From contig NZ_RKSM01000001.1 of NCBI RefSeq assembly GCF_008729015.1, positions 620,001 through 684,000 on the forward strand: DNA of 64,000 nucleotides, written 5' to 3'. The notes beneath the pieces were generated by a model, which saw nothing but the letters and a program-made list of their open reading frames with translations, ran no database searches and was not told the origin of the DNA. A program made the position numbers and the translations under genes. Of this stretch, positions 1-8,354 are shown piece by piece. Positions within the stretch are counted from its first letter, which is position 1; each line of letters opens with the position of its first letter. Source of the DNA: Haloarcula sp. CBA1129. GTDB taxonomy: Archaea; Halobacteriota; Halobacteria; Halobacteriales; Haloarculaceae.

Positions 1-578
1 AAGATGACGCCGGACATCCCGACCGCAGCCCAGAAGGGCTGCTCAACGGGACGGCGGGCCGACCCCTTGTTCAGGAAGGGGACGATGGCGACGAAACCGA
101 CGACCACGACGTTTGCCAACACACCGTAGGTTCGATCAGCCATGAGCTTCGAACCGCCAAGGATACTCAGCTCGGGGTTCAGCGGGCCGAGCTTGAGCAG
201 GCCAAAGGACCAGTAGAGATACCAGTCCGGTAGGATAATCGCTGGTGTCACGCTGGAGTTGGCCGGGTTCGGCATCTCTGGTGGCAGTGTCGCCGAGACG
301 AACAGGATCATGCCCACGAAGAAGGACGTCAGCGCGATGTTGCGCATCATTTCGTGGGGCCAAGCCGGGAACGCGAGCACGTCACGCTCGACGTAGTCCG
401 ACTGCTGGCGAAGGTCTTGATCCTCGCGGCGCGCCCGCTCGAAGTACTCGTAAGTCAGCCGGGAGAGACCTTGGGTCCGCTCCTTGCGTTCGGACCATGC
501 GGGGGTCTCGTCGTCCGGCGAGACGATGCCGGTACCGGAACCGTCCGTGCGAACGTCGTCTGTGTCGTTGTCGCTCAT
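1..578 (-). CDS. Cytochrome b C-terminal subunit (subunit IV-like), partial
   Basis: Membrane subunit of a cytochrome bc/b6f-type quinol oxidising complex; the 3' end lies beyond the window edge. The protein opens with a long acidic cytoplasmic tail of about 75 residues, then hydrophobic helices. A PDWYLYW motif stands where the quinol-site PEWY of cytochrome b is expected, followed by FGLLKLGPLN. Its ATG lies 4 nt after the stop of the cytochrome b N-terminal gene, so the two are probably translated as a unit, split as in b6f complexes. Function is clear from motif and context; the C-terminus is not visible. Confidence 0.88.
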   Translation of the reverse strand, partial: MSDNDTDDVRTDGSGTGIVSPDDETPAWSERKERTQGLSRLTYEYFERARREDQDLRQQSDYVERDVLAFPAWPHEMMRNIALTSFFVGMILFVSATLPPEMPNPANSSVTPAIILPDWYLYWSFGLLKLGPLNPELSILGGSKLMADRTYGVLANVVVVGFVAIVPFLNKGSARRPVEQPFWAAVGMSGVI

Positions 579-582
579 AGTA

Positions 583-1386
583 TTAGTGTGGCTCAGCGAT
601 CCCCTGCATCCAGACGATGCCGATGTGGACCGCGATGATGGCAGTCGTGATGAACGGCAGGAAGAACACGTGCAGGATGTACATCCGTTGTAGCGTGGCC
701 TGCGAGAGCGTGAACCCGCCGAACATTAGCTGTGCAACCCACTCACCGATGAGCGGGATGGAGAGAGACATCTCGACGCCGATCTGGCCGGCCCAGAACG
801 ACAGCTGGCTCCACGGCAGCAGGTAGCCGGTGTATCCGAACACCAGCGTCAGCGAGATCAGGACGATGCCGATGAGCCAGTTCAGCTCGCGCGGTTCCTT
901 GTAGGCCCCGGTGAAGTACACGCGGAGCATGTGGAGGAACACGGCGGCGACCATGATCTGCGCGGCCCAGCGGTGGACTGAGCGCAGGAAGTAGCCGAGG
1001 TTGAGCTGACCCATGATGAGCATCACTGAGTCGTAGGCGACCGTCGGCGACCCGTCGGCAGCGGCGGCGGCCGGCGCGTAGTAGAAGCCCAGTAGCGCAC
1101 CGGATATCGCGGCGACGACGTATGCGACTGTCGAGAATGACCCGAGTGCGTACAGTGGGTACCAGTACCAGAACTTGTTGTCGAGGTTGTACTGTTCCGT
1201 GTGGCTCTTCGGCATCTGCATGTTGACCTTGTAGTAGAGATCTTCGAGGATCTCCAGATAGTCAACGACGCGCAGCCGCCTGTCGAGCCAGATGAGCACG
1301 GTCAGGTACACCGATTCTATCGGCGTCAGCTCGCGCGATTCCATCCAGCCTTTGTGATCGTGTTCGTCTTTGCGTTCGAGACTCAT
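583..1386 (-). CDS. Cytochrome b (b6-type, N-terminal heme-binding subunit)
   Basis: 267-residue di-heme membrane subunit of the quinol:halocyanin oxidoreductase. Heme ligand pairs are visible: H138/H152 in one helix (13 residues between) and H239/H254 in another (14 residues between). That 13/14 spacing is the b6-type pattern rather than the 13/13 pattern of mitochondrial cytochrome b. About four transmembrane segments follow an amphipathic N-terminus of about 75 residues. It sits 3 nt downstream of the Rieske gene and upstream of the subunit IV-like gene, in one operon. Confidence 0.95.
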   Translation of the reverse strand: MSLERKDEHDHKGWMESRELTPIESVYLTVLIWLDRRLRVVDYLEILEDLYYKVNMQMPKSHTEQYNLDNKFWYWYPLYALGSFSTVAYVVAAISGALLGFYYAPAAAAADGSPTVAYDSVMLIMGQLNLGYFLRSVHRWAAQIMVAAVFLHMLRVYFTGAYKEPRELNWLIGIVLISLTLVFGYTGYLLPWSQLSFWAGQIGVEMSLSIPLIGEWVAQLMFGGFTLSQATLQRMYILHVFFLPFITTAIIAVHIGIVWMQGIAEPH

Positions 1387-1389
1387 TGA

Positions 1390-2256
1390 TTACTCCGTCT
1401 GTGGTGGACGTGGCAGCGCCACGAACGTCGATTGCACCGGGCTGAACGGGTCATACACCGACTGGTGGCACTGACAGTAAATGTCGTTCGCCGCGTTGAA
1501 GCTCGCGCTCCCCGACTGCGTCTTGAATCCGGGCACACAGCAGAAGTGCGTGCACTTGTTCAGCCAGGCGATGAAGCCCTGATCGGTCGCCTCGGAGACG
1601 AACGACTGGACGTTTCCGGGGAGGTCAGCGTACTCTCCTTCGCCGTTGGCCATCTTCTCGACCTCGACCGATCTGATTATCTGGACCGGAGCGCCGTTCT
1701 TGCCGTCGCTGTTGGTCCGCCAGACGACGCTTGCGGGCTTCCCGACGCCGGGGTCGCCGATGCCGTTGCCCCAGTCCTCGTAGTCGTCGAACATATCGAC
1801 TGTGAGCGGTTTGCCGGACTCGTACTCTCCCTGCCAAGAGAACGTTCCAGTGTCGTTGAGGAACGTATTGTTCCGCTCGGACTGCGGGTAGATGGCTGCA
1901 GTGCTCTGGATACCGCAGTACTGGAACCACTGCGAAGAGTAGTCGATTCCGCTCCCGCCGAAGTCCGACGCGACTGCTGCACCGGCGTTCTCGTCGTACT
2001 CAGGCCAGAAACCGCTGATTTCGCCGCCATTAATCTCGATAGGGATGATCGGCATTCCCCGCGGAGCCGGTCCGTCAGTGTTCTCGACGGCGACGAACGG
2101 GGTCGTCCCGCCACCTTCGCCGGCGGCGTCTGTCGTCGCGTCGACGGCTGCGGCGCCACCGACACCGACGCTGGAGAGCGCTGCACTCCCGACGACGCCC
2201 TTTACGAAGCGACGACGGCCTGTCTCAGCCGGATATTTGTCTTCATCAAGTGGCAT
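1390..2256 (-). CDS. Rieske iron-sulfur protein of the bc complex
   Basis: 288-residue [2Fe-2S] protein carrying electrons from quinol to the downstream carrier. A twin-arginine signal (GRRRFVKG, residues 13-20) precedes a hydrophobic stretch, indicating folded export and membrane anchoring. Cluster ligands are in CTHFCC (C235, H237, C240 or its neighbour) and CQCHQS (C261/C263, H264). The usual glycines of CTHLGC and CPCHGS are replaced by Cys and Gln. The gene lies between a small membrane-protein gene (1-nt gap) and cytochrome b (3-nt gap). Confidence 0.94.
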   Translation of the reverse strand: MPLDEDKYPAETGRRRFVKGVVGSAALSSVGVGGAAAVDATTDAAGEGGGTTPFVAVENTDGPAPRGMPIIPIEINGGEISGFWPEYDENAGAAVASDFGGSGIDYSSQWFQYCGIQSTAAIYPQSERNNTFLNDTGTFSWQGEYESGKPLTVDMFDDYEDWGNGIGDPGVGKPASVVWRTNSDGKNGAPVQIIRSVEVEKMANGEGEYADLPGNVQSFVSEATDQGFIAWLNKCTHFCCVPGFKTQSGSASFNAANDIYCQCHQSVYDPFSPVQSTFVALPRPPQTE

Positions 2257-2257
2257 A

Positions 2258-2677
2258 TTATTTCTTGTAGTATGGGTACACTGCGCGTTTGAATGTCTCT
2301 GCGAACTCCTCGCCGTCCGCCACCGTCTCGCCGTCGACGTCTTCCTGACGGATGTAGAGGTCTTCCCACTTGCGACGGCGCTTCTTGACGATCATCACGT
2401 CGGGGAGGAACTCCTTGCGGTACAGCAGCATGATGAACGCCAAGTCGATGAAGATAGCCGTCAGGACGCCGCCCATGAACATGTTAGCCTCGATGAGGCG
2501 GACGGTCAACGTCGTCCCGATACCCGATGCCCACCCAGCAATCATACCGTAGGTGAACAGGCCGACGAGGCCGACCTGAATAACCGTCAGGAGTACGATG
2601 CCGACAGCTGCTGCTGTACTCTCGCGCGGCGGTTCGTACCGGTGGATATCACCGTAGGTGGAGCCTTCGGAGGCCAT
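2258..2677 (-). CDS. Small membrane protein of the bc-complex operon
   Basis: 139 residues with two central transmembrane segments (VGIVLLTVIQVGLVGLF... and MFMGGVLTAIFIDLAFIMLL) and a basic C-terminal region (VKKRRRKW) likely on the cytoplasmic side. Its ATG overlaps the halocyanin stop codon by one base (TAATG), implying translational coupling, and it ends 1 nt before the Rieske gene. Position inside the operon suggests an accessory or assembly subunit of the complex; no catalytic motif is visible. Related genes occupy this place in other haloarchaea, as far as I recall. Confidence 0.85.
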   Translation of the reverse strand: MASEGSTYGDIHRYEPPRESTAAAVGIVLLTVIQVGLVGLFTYGMIAGWASGIGTTLTVRLIEANMFMGGVLTAIFIDLAFIMLLYRKEFLPDVMIVKKRRRKWEDLYIRQEDVDGETVADGEEFAETFKRAVYPYYKK

Positions 2678-3333
2678 TAGTTGTTCCCTCCGCTAGTGTG
2701 GGGCGATTCGCCGTACTTCAGCTGGAAGAACGTGAATATCAGCGGGATGATGACTGCGAGCCCAGCGCCGAACCCGACAAAGTGGGGCTGGATGGGGACA
2801 CCGGCGTAGTGAGGGTCGACCTCGACCGGGCCGCCGCCACCGATCGTTTGGGTCGGGTACTCCTCGCCGACGACGACAGCGCCCTTCATGTTGAGCCCTT
2901 CGTGGGGGACACAGAGGTACGGGTAAATGCCGTCCTCCTCGAAGGTGTGCTCGTAGTTGACGCCGGCACTGGAAGCCGTACTACCGGAGTCCAGCGGCCC
3001 GTCGCCGTCCGAGACGACGTTGTGGCCGCCGCCGTTGCCCGTCCATTCGAACTGGACGGTCGCGCCGTTGTCCACGTGAACGGCTGGCGGACCGAACCCG
3101 TACGCGCCGCCGTTGGCCTGCACGCCGACCTCGACAGTTACTGTGTCCTGCCCGGTCGCGTCGACGGTCGATCCGTCGAAATTCCCGACCGAATCCAGGA
3201 AACCGCCGTAGTCCGGGACGGTTTTGCCACCGTCACCGCCTTCCTCCTGTGCGGCGGCTGCGCCGGTGGCGCTGAGGGTCGCCGCAGCACCGGCGGCCCC
3301 CCCTGCTGTCCGGACGAACTCCCGTCTGTTCAT
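2677..3333 (-). CDS. Halocyanin (membrane-anchored blue copper protein)
   Basis: 218 residues. A twin-arginine signal (MNRREFVRTAGG) opens the protein, then a plastocyanin-like domain with the type 1 copper ligands H104, C141, H144 and M149 (CVPHEGLNM). A single C-terminal transmembrane helix around residues 178-205 anchors it. It probably accepts electrons from the Rieske protein encoded next to it and passes them to a terminal oxidase. The ATG at 3333 is chosen because the signal peptide begins there; an upstream extension would add basic, non-haloarchaeal sequence. Confidence 0.95.
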   Translation of the reverse strand: MNRREFVRTAGGAAGAAATLSATGAAAAQEEGGDGGKTVPDYGGFLDSVGNFDGSTVDATGQDTVTVEVGVQANGGAYGFGPPAVHVDNGATVQFEWTGNGGGHNVVSDGDGPLDSGSTASSAGVNYEHTFEEDGIYPYLCVPHEGLNMKGAVVVGEEYPTQTIGGGGPVEVDPHYAGVPIQPHFVGFGAGLAVIIPLIFTFFQLKYGESPHTSGGNN

Positions 3334-3397
3334 ATACACTCTGGAATCAGGACTGAGTTTGTATAAACCCACCGAATACCACCCGCAGGAACCGTCA

Positions 3398-4303
3398 TTA
3401 CCCGGCTTCGTCAGTCTCGCTGCCCCCGTCGGGAGACCCCGAATTCTCCGGGTCGAGCTCTGGGACGAACTCCGGTCGTTCGCCGTCCTCGAGTCCGATA
3501 GCCCGCAGTCTGTCTCTGTACTCCTCGGAGCGGAACGTATCCGAGAGTCGTGCGTTTGCGACGGTGAAAAAGAGGACGAGCGACACACCGAGGAAGGCAA
3601 CGCCGGCCACGACTAGCAGCGCGATGCTGGTCCCTCTGTTGCCGATGACGCCAGCGGTCGCAAGTACTGCGCCCCCCAGCAGTGCAATCCCGGCTAAAAA
3701 CTGTGCCCCGGCAATCGCCTGCAGCATCCAGTTCCCGAGTTCACCGCCTCCTTCGGGCACCTCTTCCGGCTGGGGAAGGGGCCTGTCGGGGACGTTTTCG
3801 GGCACGTCGTAGGAATCCATGGAACACAGCGCGACCGTGGGCTTTACGTCACGCATGACGGTCCCCTCGCCTTCGAGGCTGCCATCGGGATAGACGACAG
3901 CGTATCCCTCGTCGGAGTACGCAAGCACCCGCGGCGGGTCCCGGTGGCGCTCGATACGGGCGAACACGTCGCGGTTTGCGACGCGGTTTCGGAGGTCTCG
4001 CGTGACTCGGTCAAGCAGGTCGTCGCCGGTAATCCAAGACTCCTCGTCGAAGGCGACGTCCCACTCCTCGGCGGTCATCTCGGCCATGTCCGCCGGGCCG
4101 AAGTTGTCGAAGTCGTACTTCTCTTCGACCTGCTTTCGGAGCGCTTCGGTATCGAGTTCCTCGCCTGACTCGCCGCCATCGTCCGCCACAGTGCTGTCGT
4201 CCTCAGCTCCGTGTTTGCCGGGCTCGGTTTCGGCAGTTACCGCGTCCGCAGAGGTGTTCCCGCGCTCGTCCTCCGTGGGAGACGTCGAGTCCGGGTCGGC
4301 CAT
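3398..4303 (-). CDS. Acidic two-helix membrane protein, unknown
   Basis: 301 residues. The first 80 or so are very acidic and low-complexity (TSPTEDERG..., EDDSTVADDGGESGEELD). A folded middle region follows (residues 80-175), then two adjacent transmembrane helices (MLQAIAGAQFLAGIALLGGAVLATAGVIG and IALLVVAGVAFLGVSLVLFF) and an acidic tail. It lies 64 nt upstream of the halocyanin gene on the same strand and is probably part of the same transcription unit. I recognise no catalytic motif; a role in assembly of the respiratory complex is inference from position. Confidence 0.8.
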   Translation of the reverse strand: MADPDSTSPTEDERGNTSADAVTAETEPGKHGAEDDSTVADDGGESGEELDTEALRKQVEEKYDFDNFGPADMAEMTAEEWDVAFDEESWITGDDLLDRVTRDLRNRVANRDVFARIERHRDPPRVLAYSDEGYAVVYPDGSLEGEGTVMRDVKPTVALCSMDSYDVPENVPDRPLPQPEEVPEGGGELGNWMLQAIAGAQFLAGIALLGGAVLATAGVIGNRGTSIALLVVAGVAFLGVSLVLFFTVANARLSDTFRSEEYRDRLRAIGLEDGERPEFVPELDPENSGSPDGGSETDEAG

Positions 4304-4390
4304 TGCCCGACTGTACGGACCGCGACGGCTTACAAGTTCTGACCTGCTGCATCCGGCAGTCTTTAGCGAGCACTGTCCCTAGGTCGGCCC

Positions 4391-4873
4391 ATGGTGTCGG
4401 ACGGCCTCGTGGCCACAGTCGTGTTGCTGTCGGTGACGCTTAGCCTCCCCTGTTTCCTGTACGGCGCGTACTACATCATCGAGACAGAGCCGGTCACTTG
4501 GGACGTGCTCGTACATCATCTGAAGTTCGTCACAACAGGGCTCGTGTTGACGACTGTCCCGATGGTGTTCTGGATGATCCCGCGCCTGCCGGACCAACTC
4601 GGCGGCCTGTCCGCTGTCCACGCGATGCTCGGCCTGCAGGCCTACGCGCTGCTCGCCTTCGGCGGGACAGGGATCGTTCGTATCTTCCGTGCAAAACGGG
4701 AGCACGACCTCTACAACGAGTACGACGAAGACCTGTTGCTAGACGAAATCGGCGATGAGACGTTCAGCCACTGGCGGTCTCGACTCCGTATCGGCGTGTT
4801 CGGATACGTCATCTTCTGGCTGCTGGCGTATCTGGTCGGTATCGCCCGGTATGCACTCCGGTACGTGGCGTAA
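4391..4873 (+). CDS. Four-helix membrane protein, unknown, next to bc operon
   Basis: 160 residues with about four transmembrane helices. Histidines occur at helix ends (DVLVHHLKF, LSAVHAMLGLQ), which would suit heme ligation but cannot be proven from sequence. It is divergent from the bc-complex operon with 87 bp between start codons. The conserved-looking loop FRAKREHDLYNEYDEDLLLDEIGDETFSHW precedes the last helix. A role tied to the respiratory complex is inference from the neighbourhood. Confidence 0.8.
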   Translation: MVSDGLVATVVLLSVTLSLPCFLYGAYYIIETEPVTWDVLVHHLKFVTTGLVLTTVPMVFWMIPRLPDQLGGLSAVHAMLGLQAYALLAFGGTGIVRIFRAKREHDLYNEYDEDLLLDEIGDETFSHWRSRLRIGVFGYVIFWLLAYLVGIARYALRYVA

Positions 4874-4963
4874 GCGCCGCTGACAGCGGGTCTGATTCTC
4901 GGAATCTGCGAACAGCCTCTATGTTTCATTAGTCTTGCATGTCTATCGCTAGCTGTGGTTCCA

Positions 4964-5470
4964 ATGTACGAACGCATCCTCTTTCCAACGGACGGTAGCG
5001 ACGGAGCAGCAGCCGCACTGGCACACGCACGGGGTCTTGCCGAGACGCACAACGCGGCGTTACACATTATGACTGTCCTCGATACGTCGTCACCGCATAT
5101 CGGGATGACCAGCGCAGGCCCGGAAGGAGCGACGACCGGCATGATTGCGGAGGAGCACGACGAATCAGAGCCGGGTATGGTCGGCGAGGAACACGATATC
5201 GACTCGTCGCTGCAGAAGCGGTCACAGGCTATCGTCGACGCGGCGGCAGACGAGATCGACACAGTCGACACTGTCACTGCTGTTGAACGCGGCCCACCAC
5301 ACAGCGCAATCCTCGACTACAGCGACGAAAACGACATCGACCTCGTCGTCATGGGGACCCACGGTCGAACGGGGGTCGAACGGTATCTACTCGGCAGCGT
5401 CGCCGAAAAAGTCGTTAGAACGTCTGATGTGCCTGTTCTCACTGTTCGCCTCGGTGAGGACGACAACTGA
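4964..5470 (+). CDS. Universal stress protein (UspA), ATP-binding type
   Basis: 168-residue UspA-fold protein starting MYERILFPTDGSDGA. The nucleotide-binding signature G-x2-G-x9-G-S is intact (GTHGRTGVERYLLGSV), so it should bind ATP. Between strand 2 and the following helix is an insertion of about 30 residues rich in Gly, Met, Glu and His (GMTSAGPEG...GEEHD), unusual for the family. A GTG three codons upstream is possible, but ATG at 4964 gives the canonical family N-terminus. It is monocistronic and convergent with nth. Confidence 0.9.
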   Translation: MYERILFPTDGSDGAAAALAHARGLAETHNAALHIMTVLDTSSPHIGMTSAGPEGATTGMIAEEHDESEPGMVGEEHDIDSSLQKRSQAIVDAAADEIDTVDTVTAVERGPPHSAILDYSDENDIDLVVMGTHGRTGVERYLLGSVAEKVVRTSDVPVLTVRLGEDDN

Positions 5471-5481
5471 AGTGCGCGGGG

Positions 5482-6165
5482 CTACCACGCCTCGCCGCTG
5501 GCGAGGTCGACGTCGCTGTCCCCTTTCTCGGAGGGACAGATGTCTGCGAGCACGCACGCCTCGCAGTCCGCGGATCGTGCGCCACACACCGCTCGTCCGT
5601 GGTCGATGAGCAGATGCGTGAACTGTTGCCACTCATCGCTGGGAACCACGTCGAGCAGGTCCTGCTCGATAGCCTCCGGCCGCTCTTCCTCAGTGAGTCC
5701 CAGTCGCCGCGACAGGCGCTGGACGTGTGTATCGACGACGATGCCTTCGACGATGTCATGGCCGTGCTGAAGGACGACGTTTGCCGTCTTGCGACCGACG
5801 CCCGGCAGGTCGGTTAGCGCCGACATCGTGTCAGGTACCTCGCCGTCGTGTTCCTCGGCCAGAATCTCACCGATTCCCTGCAGATAGCCGCCCTTGTTGT
5901 TGTGGAACGTGATCCCGTAGATATCCTCGGCGAGTTGCTCCTCGGTGGCCGCGGCGTAGTCCTCGGCACTCTGGTACTTCTCGAACAGGTCTGCCGTGAC
6001 CTCGTTGACTCGCTCGTCGGTACATTGTGCGGAGAGGACGACGGCAATCAGCAGTTCCAGACGATTACTGTAGGTCAGTGAAATAGTCGAATCGGGGTAT
6101 TCCTCGTGCAGTCGGTCGACGACTTCCGTTGCCTGTTCCTCACGTGACTCCAACGGCGTTCCCAT
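5482..6165 (-). CDS. nth: Endonuclease III (base-excision DNA glycosylase/AP lyase)
   Basis: 227 residues, full length for the family. It removes oxidised pyrimidines and nicks abasic sites. The helix-hairpin-helix LPGVGRKTA carries the catalytic Lys (K126) and D145 lies in VVDTHVQRL. The C-terminal [4Fe-4S] loop is complete: C194-x6-C201-x2-C204-x5-C210. It is convergent with the uspA gene, 11 nt apart. Assignment is secure. Confidence 0.96.
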   Translation of the reverse strand: MGTPLESREEQATEVVDRLHEEYPDSTISLTYSNRLELLIAVVLSAQCTDERVNEVTADLFEKYQSAEDYAAATEEQLAEDIYGITFHNNKGGYLQGIGEILAEEHDGEVPDTMSALTDLPGVGRKTANVVLQHGHDIVEGIVVDTHVQRLSRRLGLTEEERPEAIEQDLLDVVPSDEWQQFTHLLIDHGRAVCGARSADCEACVLADICPSEKGDSDVDLASGEAW

Positions 6166-6269
6166 ACCCCAGAGCAGTGCTGGGTTCCCTTTGACGTGTC
6201 GTTCTGCACTGTCTGGTACTCTGTGCTACCGTCACTCATACTACAACAACACCCTTGTATCAACTGTGA

Positions 6270-6800
6270 ATGGGTTCAGGCGTGTCAGGACCAGTGTTCA
6301 GCCACGGCGAGCGGGTGACGCTCCACCCGCAGCAAGCAGCCGATAGCGACCTGCTACAGCGGTTATTAAACGACCCGCAGGTCCGGCATAATATCGGCTT
6401 CAACGAGCCACTCTCCGAGTCTGCCGCCGAAGACCTCGACAGTCGCGACGCCGACACGCACTTCGTCGTCTGTGTGGACGATGAGCCGGTGGGGACGTGT
6501 CTGCTTCACGAAGACCACCACCCGTGGGGATTTGGTGTGCTCGGGTACTCGATCTGTCCGGATCACTGGGGCAACGGCTACGCGACCGATGCTGTGGACT
6601 GTCTCGCACAGTATGCGTTTCAGGAACTGCGACTGAACAAACTCGGTGCGGACTGCTACGCCACCAACCCGGCTTCCGCGCGTGTGCTCGAAAAAGTGGG
6701 ATTCCAACAGGAGGGACGACGCCGCGACCACGCCTTCGTCAACGGCGAATACGTCGACCTGCTGGAGTATGGCCTCCTCGCTACTGAGTGGACTCCCTGA
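6270..6800 (+). CDS. GNAT acetyltransferase, RimJ/RimL type
   Basis: 176-residue N-acetyltransferase with the acetyl-CoA-binding region LGYSICPDHWGNGYATDAV (Q/R-x-x-G-x-A-type loop) and the C-terminal motif NPASARVLEKVGFQQEGRRRDHAF typical of RimJ/RimL enzymes. An alternative start is GTG at 6282, which would give MSGPVF and align with the MPGPAF start of the gene just downstream. The substrate is unknown; ribosomal-protein or small-amine acetylation is known for the family. It forms a tandem paralogous pair with the next gene (55 bp gap). Confidence 0.9.
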   Translation: MGSGVSGPVFSHGERVTLHPQQAADSDLLQRLLNDPQVRHNIGFNEPLSESAAEDLDSRDADTHFVVCVDDEPVGTCLLHEDHHPWGFGVLGYSICPDHWGNGYATDAVDCLAQYAFQELRLNKLGADCYATNPASARVLEKVGFQQEGRRRDHAFVNGEYVDLLEYGLLATEWTP

Positions 6801-6855
6801 AAGGGTTTCACACACTTCCCGAAGCTTCTTTCAGTATCCCCTCGTCGGCTTGTGT

Positions 6856-7395
6856 ATGCCCGGACCAGCGTTCCTCCGGGGCGAGACAATAACGCTCCGA
6901 ACGGTCGAAGACGAAGACGTGTCGTTCCTGCAAGAGACGGTCAACAACCCGGAAGTCAGACACGGCCTCTCAGCCACGGAGCCGATTTCCGAACGGGCTG
7001 AACGTGAGTGGGTCGAGTCCGTCACCAGCGGTGAGACCGATGATGTCCACCTGCTCGTCTGTGTCGACGGCGAGGCGGTCGGCATCATCGGGCTGAACGA
7101 CGTCACAGACCGGATCGGAATGGCCGAGCTCGGCTACTGGCTCGCGCCGGACGCGTGGGACAACGGCTACGCGACCGACGCCGCTCGGACGCTCACCGAG
7201 TACGCCTTTCAAGAGCGACGGTTCCACCGGGTGTACGCGAAAGTCTTCGCCGGCAACGAGGGCTCTCAACGCGTGCTCGAAAAGGCGGGGTTCCAGCGGG
7301 AGGGGACGATGCGGGACCACTGGTTCCGCGATGGCCGCTACGAGGACGTGTACATCTACGGGCTGCTAGAGAGCGAACTGGACCGCGGTGAGTAG
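6856..7395 (+). CDS. GNAT acetyltransferase, RimJ/RimL type (tandem paralogue)
   Basis: 179 residues starting MPGPAFLRGETITLR. It is clearly related to the preceding gene: LGYWLAPDAWDNGYATDAA and GNEGSQRVLEKAGFQREGTMRDHWF match its acetyl-CoA and C-terminal motifs. ATG 6856 is chosen because the MPGPxFL start recurs in a third GNAT at 46 kb. The stop codon abuts the stop of the convergent redoxin gene with no bases between. Local duplication followed by divergence is the simplest origin. Confidence 0.92.
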   Translation: MPGPAFLRGETITLRTVEDEDVSFLQETVNNPEVRHGLSATEPISERAEREWVESVTSGETDDVHLLVCVDGEAVGIIGLNDVTDRIGMAELGYWLAPDAWDNGYATDAARTLTEYAFQERRFHRVYAKVFAGNEGSQRVLEKAGFQREGTMRDHWFRDGRYEDVYIYGLLESELDRGE

Positions 7396-7851
7396 CTACA
7401 ACTCGGCAAGGCCGCGCAGAACCGTGTCGAGGCCCGGCACGGTCCCGTCGATGTCGTCGAACGCTGTCGCCACCCGAACACGACAGCGCTGGTCAACGAC
7501 AAACGCCGCTCGCTGCACGGTCCTGCCCTGTTTTCGGACGCCGAACTGGGTAGCGACGCCGTGGGTGTCGGCCAGCAGCGGGTAGGGAAGCGACAACGCC
7601 GCCGCGAGCGACCGACAGTCGTCGATACCCGCCGGGAGAACGCCAAAGACTGCGACAGCGTCCGATACGCTCGCCCAGTCCGTCTGGGCTAACTCCGTGA
7701 GAAGGGTCCGCGAATCGGGATCCTCGCCGGGGAGGAAGGCCACGACTGCCGGCGCACGGTTCGTTGCGGCCGACAGCCGATAGGCACCAACACCGCCGTC
7801 CGTGGTCCCCTGCAGGTCGAAGTCCGGGGCGGGGTCGCCGGGACTGAGCAT
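7396..7851 (-). CDS. Redoxin/AhpC-TSA-like protein lacking the peroxidatic cysteine
   Basis: 151 residues with the thioredoxin-like peroxiredoxin start (LSPGDPAPDFDLQGTTDG) and later features (YPLLADTHGVATQFGV, FVVDQRCRVR). Where active enzymes have P-x3-T-x2-C, this has FLPGEDPDSRTLL with no Cys, so peroxidase activity by the usual route is not expected. Remaining cysteines (DDCRSL, DQRCRV) are at other positions. It may be a structural or regulatory derivative. Start ATG at 7851. Confidence 0.8.
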   Translation of the reverse strand: MLSPGDPAPDFDLQGTTDGGVGAYRLSAATNRAPAVVAFLPGEDPDSRTLLTELAQTDWASVSDAVAVFGVLPAGIDDCRSLAAALSLPYPLLADTHGVATQFGVRKQGRTVQRAAFVVDQRCRVRVATAFDDIDGTVPGLDTVLRGLAEL

Positions 7852-8018
7852 ACCGAGCGAACGGGGAAGCGGAACAAAAGTCCCGCGACCCAGACAGGCG
7901 ACTGCTATTTACGCGGAGATACCGATAGCGGTGTCGGCATGAGCCCAGCGGTCCTTGGCCGGGAGTGCCACGTGGCATTTATTCTACCGAATTGGAGACG
8001 TTTCAGTCGCAAAGAAGC

Positions 8019-8026
8019 TTTATAAG
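8019..8026 (+). promoter_or_regulatory. TATA box of the PRC-barrel gene
   Basis: TTTATAAG centred about 27 nt before the ATG at 8049, the spacing expected for a leaderless haloarchaeal transcript. It supports 8049 over upstream in-frame starts. Confidence 0.7.
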
Positions 8027-8048
8027 CCGTCCGACCAACCACCGTCGT

Positions 8049-8354
8049 ATGGGAATGGAGAATCTGCCACAGGAGATTACAGCCCTCGTTGGTCGCGAGG
8101 TGTATTCGAAAAACGGTGTGTTCGTCGGTGAAGTCGAGGACCTTCGGCTGGAACTCGACCGCAAGGAAGTGACAGGGTTGGCACTCCACCAGCTCAACAC
8201 GGAGCTGTTCGACGAGGAAGTGAACGCAGCACGGGGCGTCATCATTCCGTACCGGTGGGTGCAGGCTGTCGGCGATGTCGTCATCGTCAGCGATATCGTC
8301 GAGCGGCTCCGCCAGCCCGAGGCCAGCGACGAAGAAGAAGAAGTCCCCGCCTAG
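8049..8354 (+). CDS. PRC-barrel domain protein
   Basis: 101 residues. A single PRC-barrel domain spans most of the protein (ALVGREVYSKNGVFVGEVEDLRLELDRKEVTGL...VIIPYRWVQAVGDVVIVSD), followed by an acidic tail (ASDEEEEVPA). Such stand-alone archaeal PRC-barrels are thought to act in RNA or protein binding, and one subgroup is tied to RNA maturation; the exact role here is unknown. A strong TATA box gives a leaderless start at 8049. Its 3' end overlaps the convergent DHH gene by 4 nt. Confidence 0.9.
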   Translation: MGMENLPQEITALVGREVYSKNGVFVGEVEDLRLELDRKEVTGLALHQLNTELFDEEVNAARGVIIPYRWVQAVGDVVIVSDIVERLRQPEASDEEEEVPA

